Assembly: GCF_026210795.1 (NCBI RefSeq)
Contig: NC_089431.1
Location: forward strand, 434,001-498,000
Direction of reading: 5' to 3'
DNA: 64,000 nucleotides
From: Rhizophagus irregularis
Taxonomy: Eukaryota > Glomeromycota > Glomeromycetes > Glomerales > Glomeraceae
Under the pieces are notes generated by a model, which searched no databases, was not told the origin of the DNA, and was given only the letters and a program-made list of their open reading frames with translations. A program made the position numbers and the translations under genes. Positions within the stretch are counted from its first letter, which is position 1; each line of letters begins with the position of its first letter. Below are positions 23,419 through 35,404 of the stretch, piece after piece.

Positions 23419-25619
23419 TAATAATTTTTAAATTTATATTATTTTAATCTCTCTTTTATGCTTTAGAGAACCATAATTTTGTAATTTTAAAATAAAAATT
23501 TTCTACCAATAGATACTATAGTCTTGCTCCATGCATATGAATTTTTTGGTAATTACCAAGTTAGGTCTATGGCTTATTATTTCTTAGTTGACACAAATGT
23601 TCACATATTACAGCAAATTTGTTGCTTTAAAGTATATCAAATTTACAGTATTAACCATAGAGAAGTAAATCGTCAATACAGTACGTAGCCTTCTTTGGAG
23701 GAATGAAAAATTAAATGCTTGAGAAATTAAAATTTTGCGTGTTAGGTTATTTACAAATAGAACTATTATTATTGATAAATAAATAAATCAAGCGGTCATA
23801 ATCAAATTATATTATATATCATTATTTATGCTTTAGAAAATCGAATTAAATGAACCAAAGAAACCATATAATTAAATTTGTTTTGTAGATTTTACATTCG
23901 GTAATTTAAAATAATAACAAAAATTTTTTTTTTTTAGCTAAAGTTGATTCAACACGGATAAAATATTATCAAAAATGTTGGTATGTACATATCTGGTGAA
24001 CTGATTAATTATGAACATTCGAAAATCATAAGTAATAACTAATATATACTGTATATTATAAAACCAATCATGAAACACACACGTTTCAAATGATTACGAA
24101 ACGTCTAAATGAGAATTGGGTCAAGCGAGGTTTTATAATAATAATACTGTAATAATAAAAGAACTAATTTTAGAATTTTTTTAAAAATAAATTTTATAAT
24201 AAACCCATATTCATTTTAAAATCAATATCGAAGAATAATAGATAGTTCTCGAGTTTGAATCCAATTTAGAGTATATAACGTCATAATATAACACGAAAGA
24301 TTCAAAAAATGTTTGATTTGATATCTTTTTTTGGATTTATTCACTTAAAATACAATCACATATATTAAATATTTCTATTTCTCGATTTTTTTTGTTTTTC
24401 ATAATTATCGTAATAGATATTTATAACGGAAAATGAAACACGTTTCAAGTATCGTATTATTCACTTTTTAGTTATTACATAAATAGGGTTAAACGTTTGA
24501 GTACATATTATCAAGAACTATTAATTGTACAAATACGCAAATAAGTGTCCATTGTGGTCGCATTTAACAATAATTGATATCCGTGTATATATATATAAAA
24601 TTATAGGGGGTTAGAATATAAATAGATTTAGGTGTTACCAAAATCACATGACAATTTCACGGGTCCCGATCCGGATTATGAATCCTCTGACAAAATCAGA
24701 TTTAAAACGTAAGGGGAATTTTGTGAGATTATTTTGTAAACGATCGACTGAATTAGTACTGTAAGGCTGAGTCCGTGATGAATCACGTTTGCCATCCAAC
24801 CTTGAACATTTTTAATCTGTATTAATAACAACAAAAAACAAAATAACCCATTAATAACCCGAGTTCATGCTTCGAACTTCGATAGTTTCCCCTAAGTAAA
24901 TATTATTTCGCATTGCAGCTTCAATGCAGTCATTAATAAAATGCTATCGGAACAATAAAATCATTATTAAATATTCCTAATTTTCCCACTTACTAATATT
25001 TATCGATTATTTCCCAATATGCTATTAAAATACTACGCCTCTTTTTAATTCCAAAATTCACTCATTTTATATCTTTTAAGTTCCCATGTAGTCCTTTATT
25101 CTTTTTAGATATTCCGGGATAACACTTTGCTAACAACTTAAAATTTTTTAAATGTATTGTAAATTAATATTACAGTACATTATTGTTGAGATACTCGTTA
25201 TTGGTCTTGTAGGGACATCGTACAATAGTTATATAACATCAATTGTAATATTAATTTATTCATGTATATTTTATATAAATTATAGCAAATTATTGTAAAA
25301 TATATTGTAAAATTTAATTATAAATAAATTGTAAATTTAATTTGTAAAAATACATTCGTGCCGTCACTTTGCATTCCCATAAGCGTTTATTTCTCTACCA
25401 TTTTATTAAAGAAAAACAAGAGAAATTAATTAACCGATTTCTAACCAAAATCCCACGCGTCCAGTGTCCAGCCATCGTCCAGGTCATACTTGAAATATCA
25501 AAAGATAGATTGTTGAATTCAGTCTTGATCTTAAACAATAGTACAAGTGTACCGTATAGAGGGTACTCGTCTTTAGTCCAATCAACAGCCGAGGTTGACT
25601 TGGATTAAATTAACTCTAA
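23419..25619. other. AT-rich intergenic DNA, no supported gene
   Basis: About 2.2 kb without recognisable coding content. The plus-strand frame 25369-25608 (79 aa) has no start context, domain or splice partner that I can defend. A short less AT-rich part at 24,650-24,790 is unexplained. Confidence 0.5.
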
Positions 25620-27300
25620 TGACACCCTTCGATATTCCTAAGTCAAAAAACGGTACCTCATTGGTATTTAACAAAAAGAAAAAAAGTGAAACGTTAATAA
25701 AACATTTTGCCAAAAAAAAAAAATTATTTAAAAAAAAACTCTCATGCTAAAAGAATTAAATTCAAAAAAAATATAGTTCCGATTTCCTTCCCATGTGTCC
25801 AGATCCATCTAAAAAAAAAAGATAGAATTTGAAACGTCAACATACATTTCATTATAATAAATAAACTAAGACAGAAAAAAAAACTTACCATAACGAAATC
25901 TTACACATCCAAAAAAACTCAAAGAAATATCTATAAAAAAAGAACTATTAATAGCTGCTCGTTAATATTAAAGGAAAATTTTAAAAACTTATGTGTCACG
26001 TCCAGGAGACCAAAAAGCCGCCTGAAAAAGAAAAAGAAATAAGTAACCATTTTTAAAAGACGGAATAAAGATATTAAACAAAAATAATACTCTCACCAAA
26101 GTCCCGCGTCCAAAGAACTGAAGAACCGCCTAAAAGAAGAAAAATTGAAGCGTTAGGAAACGTTTCGTTAAATAAACATTTCGTCAAAAAAATAATTCAA
26201 AAAAATCTCTTACCTACCGAATTGTTATGCGTCCAAAGTCTCAGTCATCTAAAAAAAGAAAAAATTGAAACATTAGTATACGTTTCATTAAAATCTATAG
26301 CAGCATAGACACTTCTGATTTCTCACTGAATCCCACGTGTCCGAAGGGTGAAATGAAGTCAAAATCTAGAAAAAGAAAGATTGGTATCAAAGACGTCATA
26401 AAAAATAAATATACAATAAAAGACAAAAACCTTCCTTCCGCCAAAATCTCAAAAAAAAGAAGCACTGAAACCTACAAAGAAAGGACAACTGTTAGTAATT
26501 AAGACAACAAGATAAAATGTGAATAAAATAGAACACCCACCCAGAAATTGACAAAACCTAAAAAAAAACACGAAAGAGCCGCCAAAACCTAAAAGAAAAA
26601 AGAAATCGAAACCTACACCTACAAAAAAAGAAAGGAGAAAGTTAATAACGAAGACAAAAAGACCAGAAGAAATGACACCCACTTCCATTTTCAGGGAGAA
26701 TCGGCAAATCCTAAAAGGAGAGAAAACTGAGAAAACCGAACTGTTAATAAAGTTCGTTAAAATAAAATAATCAAAGAAAAAAAACTAAGAATTACCATGC
26801 CAAAATCCCATTTCTCAAAGTGACTTTAGAGAAACGCCTAAGTAAATGAATTGTTAGAAAATGTTCGTTAAAAACAAAAACAATTAAGTTAAATAGCTTA
26901 CCAAAATTTCGCGTCCAAAAAGACCGAAAGAACCACCTAAGAAAAAAACTGAAACATTAGAAAACGTTTCGTTAAATAGATAATTAGGAAAAAAAAAATT
27001 TTTCTTACTCGTCAAAGTAGCCGAAGAACCAAGTCATCTGAAAAAAGTTAAGAAAACGAACAATTAGACCGTAAGAAGCATCTAAAAAAAAAGAAAAAAT
27101 TTGAAATAATGTTAGAAAATGTTTCATTAAAATAGATTATTAAGAAAAAATTTTTCCACCATATTCCCACACGTCAAAATACTCGAAGTCTAAAAAAAAG
27201 TAAGAAAAATAACTATTAGAAATCGTTCGTTAAAATGAAAAATTTTAAAAAAAGACAAACTTACCGGAAATTTGCACCTAAGAAGAGAAACGCTTAAGAT
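25620..27300 (-). repeat. Array A: tandem exon-cassette repeat (micro-exon-like units with splice signals)
   Basis: Read on the minus strand, roughly a dozen units follow the pattern donor GTAAG or GTGAG, spacer with AACGAAACGTTT, a CTAAC branch-point-like motif, TTTTTCTTTTTTAG, then a short exon-like block. Three clear blocks are 26936-26902, 26248-26214 and 26129-26097 (33-35 nt); they share the core TTTGGACGC and often start GCGGTTCTT or GTGGTTCTT. Blocks in other units (about 25811, 25990, 26345, 27175) keep GGACRCG-like cores but are more diverged. None of the blocks, alone or joined, gives a protein I recognise. A pyrimidine-rich tract (27460-27300, minus) lies at the presumed 5' end. 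Confidence 0.6.
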
Positions 27301-27460
27301 TTCTTCAACAAAAGTGCGAGAGAAGCGGGAAAAGAGAAAGGAAAGAGAAGGAAAATGAAAAAGTAAAGGGAAAAAGGAAGGAAAGGAAAAGTAAAAAACA
27401 AGGGAGAGACGAAGGAAGGGTACAAAGGGCAAACGAAGGAAAGGGAAGAATGAAAAAAAA
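27300..27460 (-). other. Pyrimidine-rich block at the head of array A
   Basis: On the minus strand nearly 150 nt are C/T (CCTTTCCTTC, CTTTTTCATTTTCC and the like). The minus-strand open frame 27190-27432 through it is only Phe/Ser/Pro-rich low complexity. A very similar tract sits in array C at 50,755-50,885, again next to the cassettes, so it is likely part of the same repeat family. Confidence 0.5.
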
Positions 27461-27533
27461 TGTAAAAAAAAAAAAATTTGAAGAAGTTAGTTGATCGAAC
27501 TGCGGATTATATCACTGACATACAGACACATAA

Positions 27534-27542
27534 TTTTATATA
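27534..27542 (-). promoter_or_regulatory. Possible TATA box upstream of array A
   Basis: The minus strand reads TATATAAAA here, some 75 nt before the pyrimidine tract that opens array A. In an AT-rich genome this can occur by chance, so it is only a candidate. Confidence 0.25.
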
Positions 27543-27805
27543 AATAGGGAGTTTCTCCGAAATTCAAAGAAAAACGATACAAAATGCGAGTTCGTCTAAC
27601 CCCAAAGCACTGGGAAAGGAGTCGCCCTGCCCATTATTCACAAGAATCCTAGCATAGCCGGATTAACCACCAGAAAGAGACAATGAATAAAAAAGCGAAC
27701 AAGAAATCTAAAAATTAATTCAAACTAATTTAAACGCCCGTATTTTTCTTTTGTTGACTGATGCCACACGTAAATACTGTCAGATGTGGAATGATGGCGT
27801 ATATA

Positions 27806-28110
27806 TAGGTCTATTGTTGTTTTTGAAGATGGAGGTGATTTAGTCATGTCCTACACGGCTATGACAGTTGCTATGGATTTGGCAGCAGATATGTATGATC
27901 AGTCACTCATTATGGTATTGGATTCATTGTCCAAGGTGGTGTTCTCCGAAAAAACATATTTGTATTGTTGATAATTTCTTTATCCTTGGTTGAAATTACG
28001 TATTGCATGTCAGCGTTGAGTTGTTTGGCTACATCTTTCACAATGAAGGTGTGTCTAGCGTTGTAGAATTCAGAATTGATAGCGCAGGTGTAACCGTATA
28101 TTGAAGAATG
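27806..28110. other. Coding-like relic, unidentified
   Basis: On the minus strand 28095-27957 is open for about 46 codons with good composition (AINSEFYNARHTFIVKDVAK, then QLNADMQYVISTKDKE). On the plus strand 27806-27956 is also open (SIVVFEDGGDLVMSYTAM). The base composition is richer in G+C than the surroundings. Both frames are soon closed by stops. It may be a decayed gene or part of a mobile element; I do not recognise a family. Confidence 0.3.
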
Positions 28111-28162
28111 GAACTGACGTCGAAACGTCGTTTAACCTTATAGTCGAAAAGATTAATATTAT

Positions 28163-28638
28163 GGGTCTGGTTCATTTCACCGACAATCATTTCACCGAAA
28201 TAAAAAATAAATATTGAATATGAGTTATTTCATCATAGATGGGTTAGTAGATAGAATAACATATAGTTATATCTATTATATTTTTTTTTTATTTTTTTTT
28301 TATATAAATTATTATAAATTTCATTAAAATAATAAAGAAATAACAAACATATATATATTAACCTTTTTAGTTTTTGATCATCACAACATTAATACATTTA
28401 TTAAAAAAAAATATAGTGAAAAGTACGTGCTATTCCCCTAAGGAAATCTATAGTAGTTTTTTTGTATTTTATTAAATCTAACAAAGAAATACGTGTTACT
28501 AACAATAAAAATTCCCTATTTCATATAAAAATATATGTAAAAATATTTATAAAATTTTTATATTTAATTTTATATATATTTGTCGGTGAAACGGTTGTCG
28601 TGAAATGATTGTCGGTGTCGGTGAGTTAATCGCGACCC
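28163..28638. mobile_element. 476-bp inverted-repeat element with GGGTC...GACCC ends
   Basis: The left end reads GGGTCTGGTTCATTTCACCG then ACAATCATTTCACCG; the right end on the opposite strand reads GGGTCGCGATTAACTCACCG and then contains ACAATCATTTCACGACAACCG. The shared ACAATCATTTCAC block and GGGTC ends show an imperfect inverted repeat of about 50-60 nt. The interior is AT-rich without a gene. No clear target duplication was found, so the superfamily is unknown. Confidence 0.65.
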
Positions 28639-30435
28639 TTTGATTTGAATAAAGTGAGTAGCCTTTCTTTTTTCACTCTTTTTCCTTTAACTTTTACTAA
28701 TTCTTTTTTAAGTGCTTTGTCTTAGGAAATTAGTTGAAAATAAATTAACCTTTATTTCTTTAATTTTATTTTTGATCATATAGATGTAACCAATGCAATA
28801 AATACATTTTTAAGATATACATTGTAATTGTTGTATTAAGGTTAATAAAAAGGTTTTTATTTATTATTTTTATAAATGTAAAAACGTATAAAAACATTAA
28901 TATTTTAAACACAGATATTGTAAATGTAAAAACATTATATTGATACATGTTGTAATCTATATCTATATTCTATATAATTAAAAAAAAAGTGTTTGTGTGA
29001 CTAACGTTTAGATGAATTGCTGATCCATGTTCTAGACTCTCTTGATCGGCAAGTCATGTTGTACATCTAAGGTTAATGAAATTTTAATCGGAATTTTTTA
29101 AATACTTTTTTTTTTTGGTTTTTTCGATCTAAATTTTTTTTTCCTTTTCCTTTTTCGGTTTGGTTTTTTTCTTTCAAACCGAATTTTTTTTCCCAAAATA
29201 CATTCTTTCACTATTTAGGTTTGGATCGATGATCAGATGAATGTTGCGGCGCTGATTCTTATTAATAATAGGTAATATCATTTTTGTATCAAACTTAATA
29301 ATAGACTAACCTATATAATTAAAAAAAATTTGTCTGGAGTTTGGATTAGTCTCTGCATAAATAATTTTTTTTTTTTTTTTGGTAAACGTATATATTATTT
29401 TATTTAGTAATAGTAACGCATCTGCATAAATAATTTGAATTGTGTAACTTGAAATCCCCATGCCAATATAATTAAAACCCGTGACGGCGTGACATGCCTC
29501 CGCCTGATAAAAAACTATTAATTTTAGTTAATAAAATTTTACCTTGATTATTATCCGATTTTTTTTTTCAAATATTTTTTTTTTTGGTTCCTTTTTTTTA
29601 AAATTTTTTCAAAAAAATTTTTTCTCCCTTTTCTTTCAGTTTAGTTTTTTTAACCTGAAAAATTTGTTTTTTCTTCATTCTTTTCCCGTTTAGGTTTAAT
29701 TTTTTTTCCCAAACTGAAAAAATTATATTTTTTTTTATTAAATAATCCCCATTGTTTTGGTCTTTTTAACTATTTTTTTTCGATCTTTTTTTTAGACCGT
29801 ATTGTTATTTTTTTTAAAAAAAATTTTTTTTTTCGCTCTTTTGGATCGGATTATTGTCCTTTTTTTTTCAGAATTTTTTTCGTACTTATTTCTTTTTCGG
29901 ATTCCTTTTTTTTTCAGAAATTTCCCTTTTTTAAACTGATTTCTTTCTTCATCCTTTTTCTCCCCCTCAAATTTTTTTTAATTTTTTTTTTTAATATTAA
30001 ATAAAAATATTATTTTTTTTAAAAAAAATCAATTTAATATATCAGATATAGGAAAATTGACCGACGTTGATAGAAAGATGAGTAAGATTTTTTCAATTAA
30101 ATTGAACGCTGGATAAATAGTTTGATTTTCAAATTCATAAAATCAATCAATTAATTATAAAATATGTAAAAATATCAATTTTTTTTTTGAAGAAATTGTT
30201 GATTTAATAATAGATTATTATAACCAAATCCATATCCGTAATTCTCTAAATAACTACCAGATTTTTGAGTAAAGATTTTTATTCTGGTTTAGTTAAATTA
30301 AGTTACCAAAAGAATAATAATATATGAAATGAATAGATTCTAATACATTTAATTATTCAAATAGTTTTTTTAAGTTGGTTATAAGTTTAAGATTGATGTA
30401 ATATAAAATAAGTAAATAATTATAAAGTTTATTAT
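28639..30435. other. T-rich low-complexity region
   Basis: From 29,090 to 30,000 the sequence is mostly T runs broken by short motifs such as TTCGGTTTGG, TTTCAAACCGAA and TTTTTCGATC. CTATATAATTAAAAAAAA occurs near 28,970 and again near 29,312. Some parts resemble the spacer of the exon-cassette arrays. No coding frame. Confidence 0.5.
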
Positions 30436-30439
30436 TAAT

Positions 30440-30735
30440 CAAAAAAAATGAGGGTGAATGAAAAAATAAGGAGAGTAAAAGGGAATAAAAGAAACGAAAT
30501 GGAGCAAAGGGGGAGTGAAAGAAACAAAAGGAACAAAAAAGATCAAGTGGGAATGAAAAAAATGAAAAGAACGGAGGGGGACAAAATGGAGCAAAGGAAA
30601 TAAAAAAAATGAAAGGAACAAAGAGTAGTGTAAAGAGAAGTGGGAATGGAAAAAAAATGAAAATGATAAAGGATAGTGTAAAGGAACGAAAAAGATGAAG
30701 TGGGAATGGAATAAAAATGAAAGGAACCCTAAAAT
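30440..30735. repeat. Purine-rich minisatellite
   Basis: Degenerate repeats of GGAACAAAAAAGATGAAGTG and GGGAATGAAAAAAATGAAA type, about 40-60 bp per larger unit (GAAGTGGGAATGG at about 30635 and 30693, GGAGCAAAGG at 30500 and 30588). The minus-strand open frame 30439-30621 simply reads this repeat and is not a gene. Confidence 0.75.
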
Positions 30736-31844
30736 CTTGTGTTATGTATTGTATGTATCTTCCCCTGATTTTCTATTCCATCCATTATGATCCACTATAA
30801 GATATTACCAATTTTTATTATTATCTATGATATAGTCGTTCTTATGTATTTATGTAATTATGATTATGTTTAATGATTATTATAATTTTACTTCACTTAT
30901 TTGTTTTTTTTTCTAATAAAAACTGAGACACTTACAAAAGAAATAATAAATCAAAAATAGAAAACGATTTCCATTTTAATTTTGAATTTTTTGAGTCAAC
31001 TTTTTTTTATTATGAAAAGAAAAAATAATTCAAGTTTCATCAAACCCAAAATATGCAAATACTTTAAACGGTTTTTAGATACAAATTAACATTTTTAATT
31101 ACACTTCCTTTAGTAATGTTCTCCTACCCCGATTGGATGTCTACGACGATTAATATCCGTAATGAAATATGTTTTGATCCATTAAATTAATCGGACTTAT
31201 TTGTATTCATAATTGTATATAATTTATATGATACATATATTTAATACATACCCACGCGATTGTTTTCTATTTTTCAATAATTATTGTGAATTTAGATAAG
31301 GGATCTGGTGGCCAGGAACGAACACTTTACAACATCATATATATATAGTGTTCTTAATGAGAAATACAGTATAACGATAATTACTAGCTGATTGTAATCA
31401 GAATTCGCCATTATTATTGTAATCATCGTTTTGGTCGGGGCTATATAAATAGTACAACTTATTCAAACTAAATTGAATGACCATTCATTCACCTACATAT
31501 CAAATAATTCGATACCATAATATTTTGGTATGATATGAATCTAATTAATCTAATTCGTGTCCATCCATGTATAAGTTCTTATTAGTACTACCTTTACGCA
31601 AAATGCGTAATATACAGTGCAGAACCTCTAAAATAGGAACTTAAAAACTTAAATAAAATTCGATCCTGTAAATGGATTTTAATTTTGTAAAAAGAAATTG
31701 GTTTTTTTGTCTCGTTTTCACGTGATACAGATTTTAGCCAATCAAATCAAGATTATTAATCACATAATATAAAATTTACAACCCTCCGCTTTCGTTCGAT
31801 ATAAAGTGAATTCGTTATATAATATACCGAACTAGTTTTCCGTT
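30736..31844. other. AT-rich intergenic DNA
   Basis: No protein-like frame or repeat end was identified on either strand. Confidence 0.5.
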
Positions 31845-31917
31845 CTGGCCAAATTTGTAGTGCAGGCCAGAATTGTATTTCGTTAATTACTCTGGTCAGC
31901 ACTATAAATTTGGCCAG
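31845..31917. repeat. Hairpin with 26-bp arms
   Basis: Arms at 31845-31870 (CTGGCCAAATTTGTAGTGC...) and 31892-31917 (...GCACTATAAATTTGGCCAG) are inverted copies with about three mismatches and a 21-nt loop. Outer inverted matches (TATACCGAAC at 31823 and GTTCGGTATA at 32151; TTAATTACTCTGGT at 31883 and its reverse near 32203) suggest a larger folded-back repeat of about 340 bp. Confidence 0.6.
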
Positions 31918-32649
31918 GATTAGTAGACTATAGTCACATGACTTTTCGTATATTACAATCCGGTTGATCACCCGTCCTTTAGTTTAGAAAGGTGACATCG
32001 CCCCTGTAGCGATTTGGTTTTCAGTTTTAGAATTGTTTTCGATTTTTCTCTAAAAATCTATATAATTTGTACTGTTGCCTCGTTCACTTTGTGAAATAAA
32101 AATAAAAATAAAAAAATCGAACTTGCATGCTACCTGGGCTGTTAAGGTGAGTTCGGTATATAGTAAAAGCATTTTATTATGAATATTCGGTATAACCAGA
32201 GTAATTAATTATAAGAAATTCGTTCTGGGGAACTTTGATTCAGCACAACAAGTTTCAGGTTCGGCCGACTGTATAATATGAGTGATTTCACAGATCTGCA
32301 TACTCACAATACACAATACACAGAGATCTACAATTGGGAGATATGCTGGATATATGGTTTAGAGCTAGTATTAAAACGTACTAATATGTAGGTTCATTGA
32401 AACTTGACCAAAATCGATTGAAAACGGCCATATCTATTAAACTATAATGATAGGATTCTTCACTTGTGTAAATTATATATAATTTACAACATAATGTTTT
32501 AATATAAATTGAACTAGTATAATAGCCGGAATATCACCAACTATTACAGAACCTGAATATAATAGGGTAGTTGTACTGTATGCATTGACAGTAAAGTGGC
32601 TAATTTAGTTTAAATTAAAATATGCGTTCAAGATCTTTCTTAAGAGGAG
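31918..32649. other. AT-rich intergenic DNA
   Basis: No gene recognised; it contains the right part of the folded-back structure described at 31,845. Confidence 0.45.
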
Positions 32650-33066
32650 AATTATGAGTCAATTATCTGCAGAAAAGAAAAAATTTGGTGCGAAACTTTT
32701 ATGCGATTGTATAAACGTATCGACATAATATGTAGATAAAATATGCAACAAATTATTGATAATTCTTAAATCTTTAATATATACAATCGACATTTATGGA
32801 CCTGCGGCAAATCGTCGATTATGTTGTGAGTTGTGAGTTGTGACATCTAATTAAATGATTAACATGATTTTTGAATAAACTACTAAGCCTCTTTAAAAAA
32901 CCTATTGACTATCAAAAATCCGGAAATTTATATTTGACCTCAAAGTCAGTTGCTTTAAAAAACTTAATGTCGCACAGAATACAACGGCTAATTATATATA
33001 ATTGAACATTTACGAATTTGGATTAAATTTTTCTTTCCTTTCGCTAACGTTAAAAATTTATAAAAA
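32650..33066 (+). promoter_or_regulatory. Duplicated 5' flank of the dead BTB-TLDc copy
   Basis: This segment parallels 35,940-36,310 upstream of the intact gene: AATTATCTnCAGAAAAGA, GTGnGAAACTTTTAT, GATAAAA-ATGCAA, AATCCGGAAA, TGACCTCAnAGTCA and TTGCACAGAAT appear in the same order in both. The duplication therefore included about 400 bp of upstream sequence, probably with the promoter. Confidence 0.6.
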
Positions 33067-33881
33067 ATGGGTGAAAATCAATTTTTACCACAAAATTTAC
33101 TTGAAATTTTGAATGATAAAATCTCTTTATTTGCAAAGAATTTTTCAACCAATAAAAAGAAAAATGATGGAACTTTGACACATATTAAATTACCTAATAT
33201 ATCACCTAAAATATTAAAATATTCCAAATAATTTTAAGGTAATAATTTTAAAAACAAATTATATTCATAATATTCTTTTTATTAATAATGTATATTATTT
33301 ATATTTTAGTTATATGTATGGCGGAAGACTTTCTTTGAACGAATATGATACTCCAGAAATGTAATTAAAATCCTAGTTGCCGCCAGCGAACTTAATCTTC
33401 AAGAATTAATCACGTATCTACAATTCTATTTGATTAAAAACAAAACAAATTGGATATGGAACAAAATTTTAATTCGATATATTAAACAAGTCTTGAGAAT
33501 GATTCTTTCTTGGAACTTCAAAAATATTGTACTGATTTAATTTCCAAAGAATCAGATAAAATGTTTAATTCTTTGAATTTTCTTTAATTCCAGAAAAATT
33601 TTTAATTGCAATTATTCAAAATGATAACCGTCAAATGAGTGAAATTCAGATTTGAGAATATCATGTTCTTAAATGGGGATTTGCTCAAAATTCTGACCTT
33701 CCCTCTGATTTTACAAACTTTTCGAAGGACAACTTCAAAAATTTAAAGAATACCTTAGAAAGATTTATAAATTCTACGAGTTAACTACTAAAGAATTTTT
33801 ACAAAAAGTATTCCCTTATGAAGAACTATTTCCCAAAGATTTATATAGAGATTTATTAAAGGCTTTTTTGAGTCTTTCAGA

Positions 33882-34280
33882 TAGGGATGGCAATGGTCGG
33901 TCATGGTCGGTCATCGGTCGGTCATAACCGGTCAAGAACCTTTGACCGACCGACCGACCGTTTGACCGACCGGTCTGACCGACCGGTTAACCGACCGTTT
34001 GACCGACTGGTTAACCGATCCTGAAAACATTTGCGAAACGTAATTTAATTGAAATACTTAATAAAAAACGTTTTCGCAACGTTTTCTATTAAAATAATTA
34101 AAAAAACGTTTGCGAAACATTTTTTTTATTAAATTACATTTCGCAAACGTTTTCAGGATCGGTTAAACGGTCGGTCAAACGGTCGGTTAACCGGTCGGTC
34201 AGAGGTCTTTGACCGACCGATATCGGTCACGGTCATGACCGGTCATAACCGGTTAATGACCGTGACCGTTGCCATCCCTA
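33882..34280. mobile_element. 399-bp hAT-like foldback MITE with 8-bp target duplication
   Basis: Flanked by CTTTCAGA at 33874-33881 and 34281-34288. Ends are TAGGGATGGCAATGGTC and GACCGTTGCCATCCCTA. Almost the whole element folds back on itself: GGTCGGTCA and GACCGACCG arrays near both ends, then CCTGAAAACATTTGCGAAACG against CGTTTTCAGG at the centre. An 8-bp duplication with a TAGGG start fits hAT. It lies within the BTB-TLDc pseudogene. Confidence 0.9.
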
Positions 34281-34760
34281 CTTTCAGATCCTAATAGCAA
34301 GCCAAGTGATAACCGATATAACTAAAGTAACGGAAGAAAGTAAAAGAATAATAGCGGACTCAAATATTGTAACTTATCAACATGTTGAATTAATTTCAAA
34401 ATGGATCAATAGATTAGAAACTACGGACAAGTTAACTACTTCATATGAATTCAAATTATTCTTTCGCGCATCTCGTGATGGATATTCACGAAATAAATAC
34501 TTTGCGATAATCAACCTCGCACTATAACAATCGTTAAAGTGAATGATAGTAACGAAATTCTTGGAGGATATAATCTACTTGAATGGAAGTCTAATGGTAT
34601 TTATGGCAATACTAAAGATAGTTTTATATTTTCTTTTAGCAAAGATAAAATTAGTATATTATATTTTAAGTCGTGTAACGAATGGGAACAATTCTGTAAT
34701 GAATAATTCTTATCTCAGTCCTTCATTTAGTGAAAATGATCTTATTATATGGTGCGACGT

Positions 34761-35404
34761 TGGGGTGGTAGATATACTAATTAAACCAAATATATGTATA
34801 GTCTTATAATCCAGATTTTTTTTACTATACTAGTTTTTAATTACTGAATTTGGAATAGTGTTAGGAAAATTATATAGGGTATCCGGATTTTTGGATACTA
34901 ACATTTAAATTATTTATTGACGGTATTATACATTTTGAAATATAAACTTCATATTATTTAAAAATTTGTGATAGCCATTTGCCCATTAAAAAATTCGAAA
35001 TCTTTAAAATTTGAGTAATCATGTTATATTAACTTTTAAGAAATACTAGAAATACAAACAGATACACAAAAATGAAAATAGAATGCTTTTTTTGAAATTA
35101 CTCAAGAAAAAAAAAATTTTTCCTATAAAGAAGCAGTTAGAAAGCTTACTATATGCTTATTGCAGTTCTTTTTAAGAAAATCAAATATTTCATGAAAGAG
35201 ATGGTGTTTTAGAATGTTTTTGCAGAATTCAGAGCGAAAAATGAGGAGAAGAATCCAAAGTTGTGAAAGTTTAAAAAATATCAAATTTAATTGAAAGTTT
35301 ATTATAAAAAACCAATTTTAAGCTTAATATGTTGATCACGAAAATAATAAACTTTATATGAGACTATACATATATTTGATTTAACTAGTATATCTACCAC
35401 CCCA
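34761..35404. mobile_element. 644-bp inverted-repeat element, 9-bp near-perfect target duplication
   Basis: Ends are TGGGGTGGTAGATATACTAA and, on the other strand, TGGGGTGGTAGATATACTAG; the inverted match continues to about 45 bp (through CAAATATATGTATAGTCT). The flanks GTGCGACGT (34752-34760) and GTGTGACGT (35405-35413) differ at one base. A 9-bp duplication and long termini suggest a MULE-type non-autonomous element. It interrupts the TLDc part of the pseudogene. There is no internal gene. Confidence 0.82.

Noticed and set aside
25369-25608. 79-codon plus-strand frame
   Set aside because: No recognisable feature; ends where array A begins.
26449-26688. 79-codon minus-strand frame
   Set aside because: Reads through predicted introns and cassettes of array A as Phe/Val/Gly-rich low complexity.
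30439-30621. 60-codon minus-strand frame
   Set aside because: Reads the purine-rich minisatellite.
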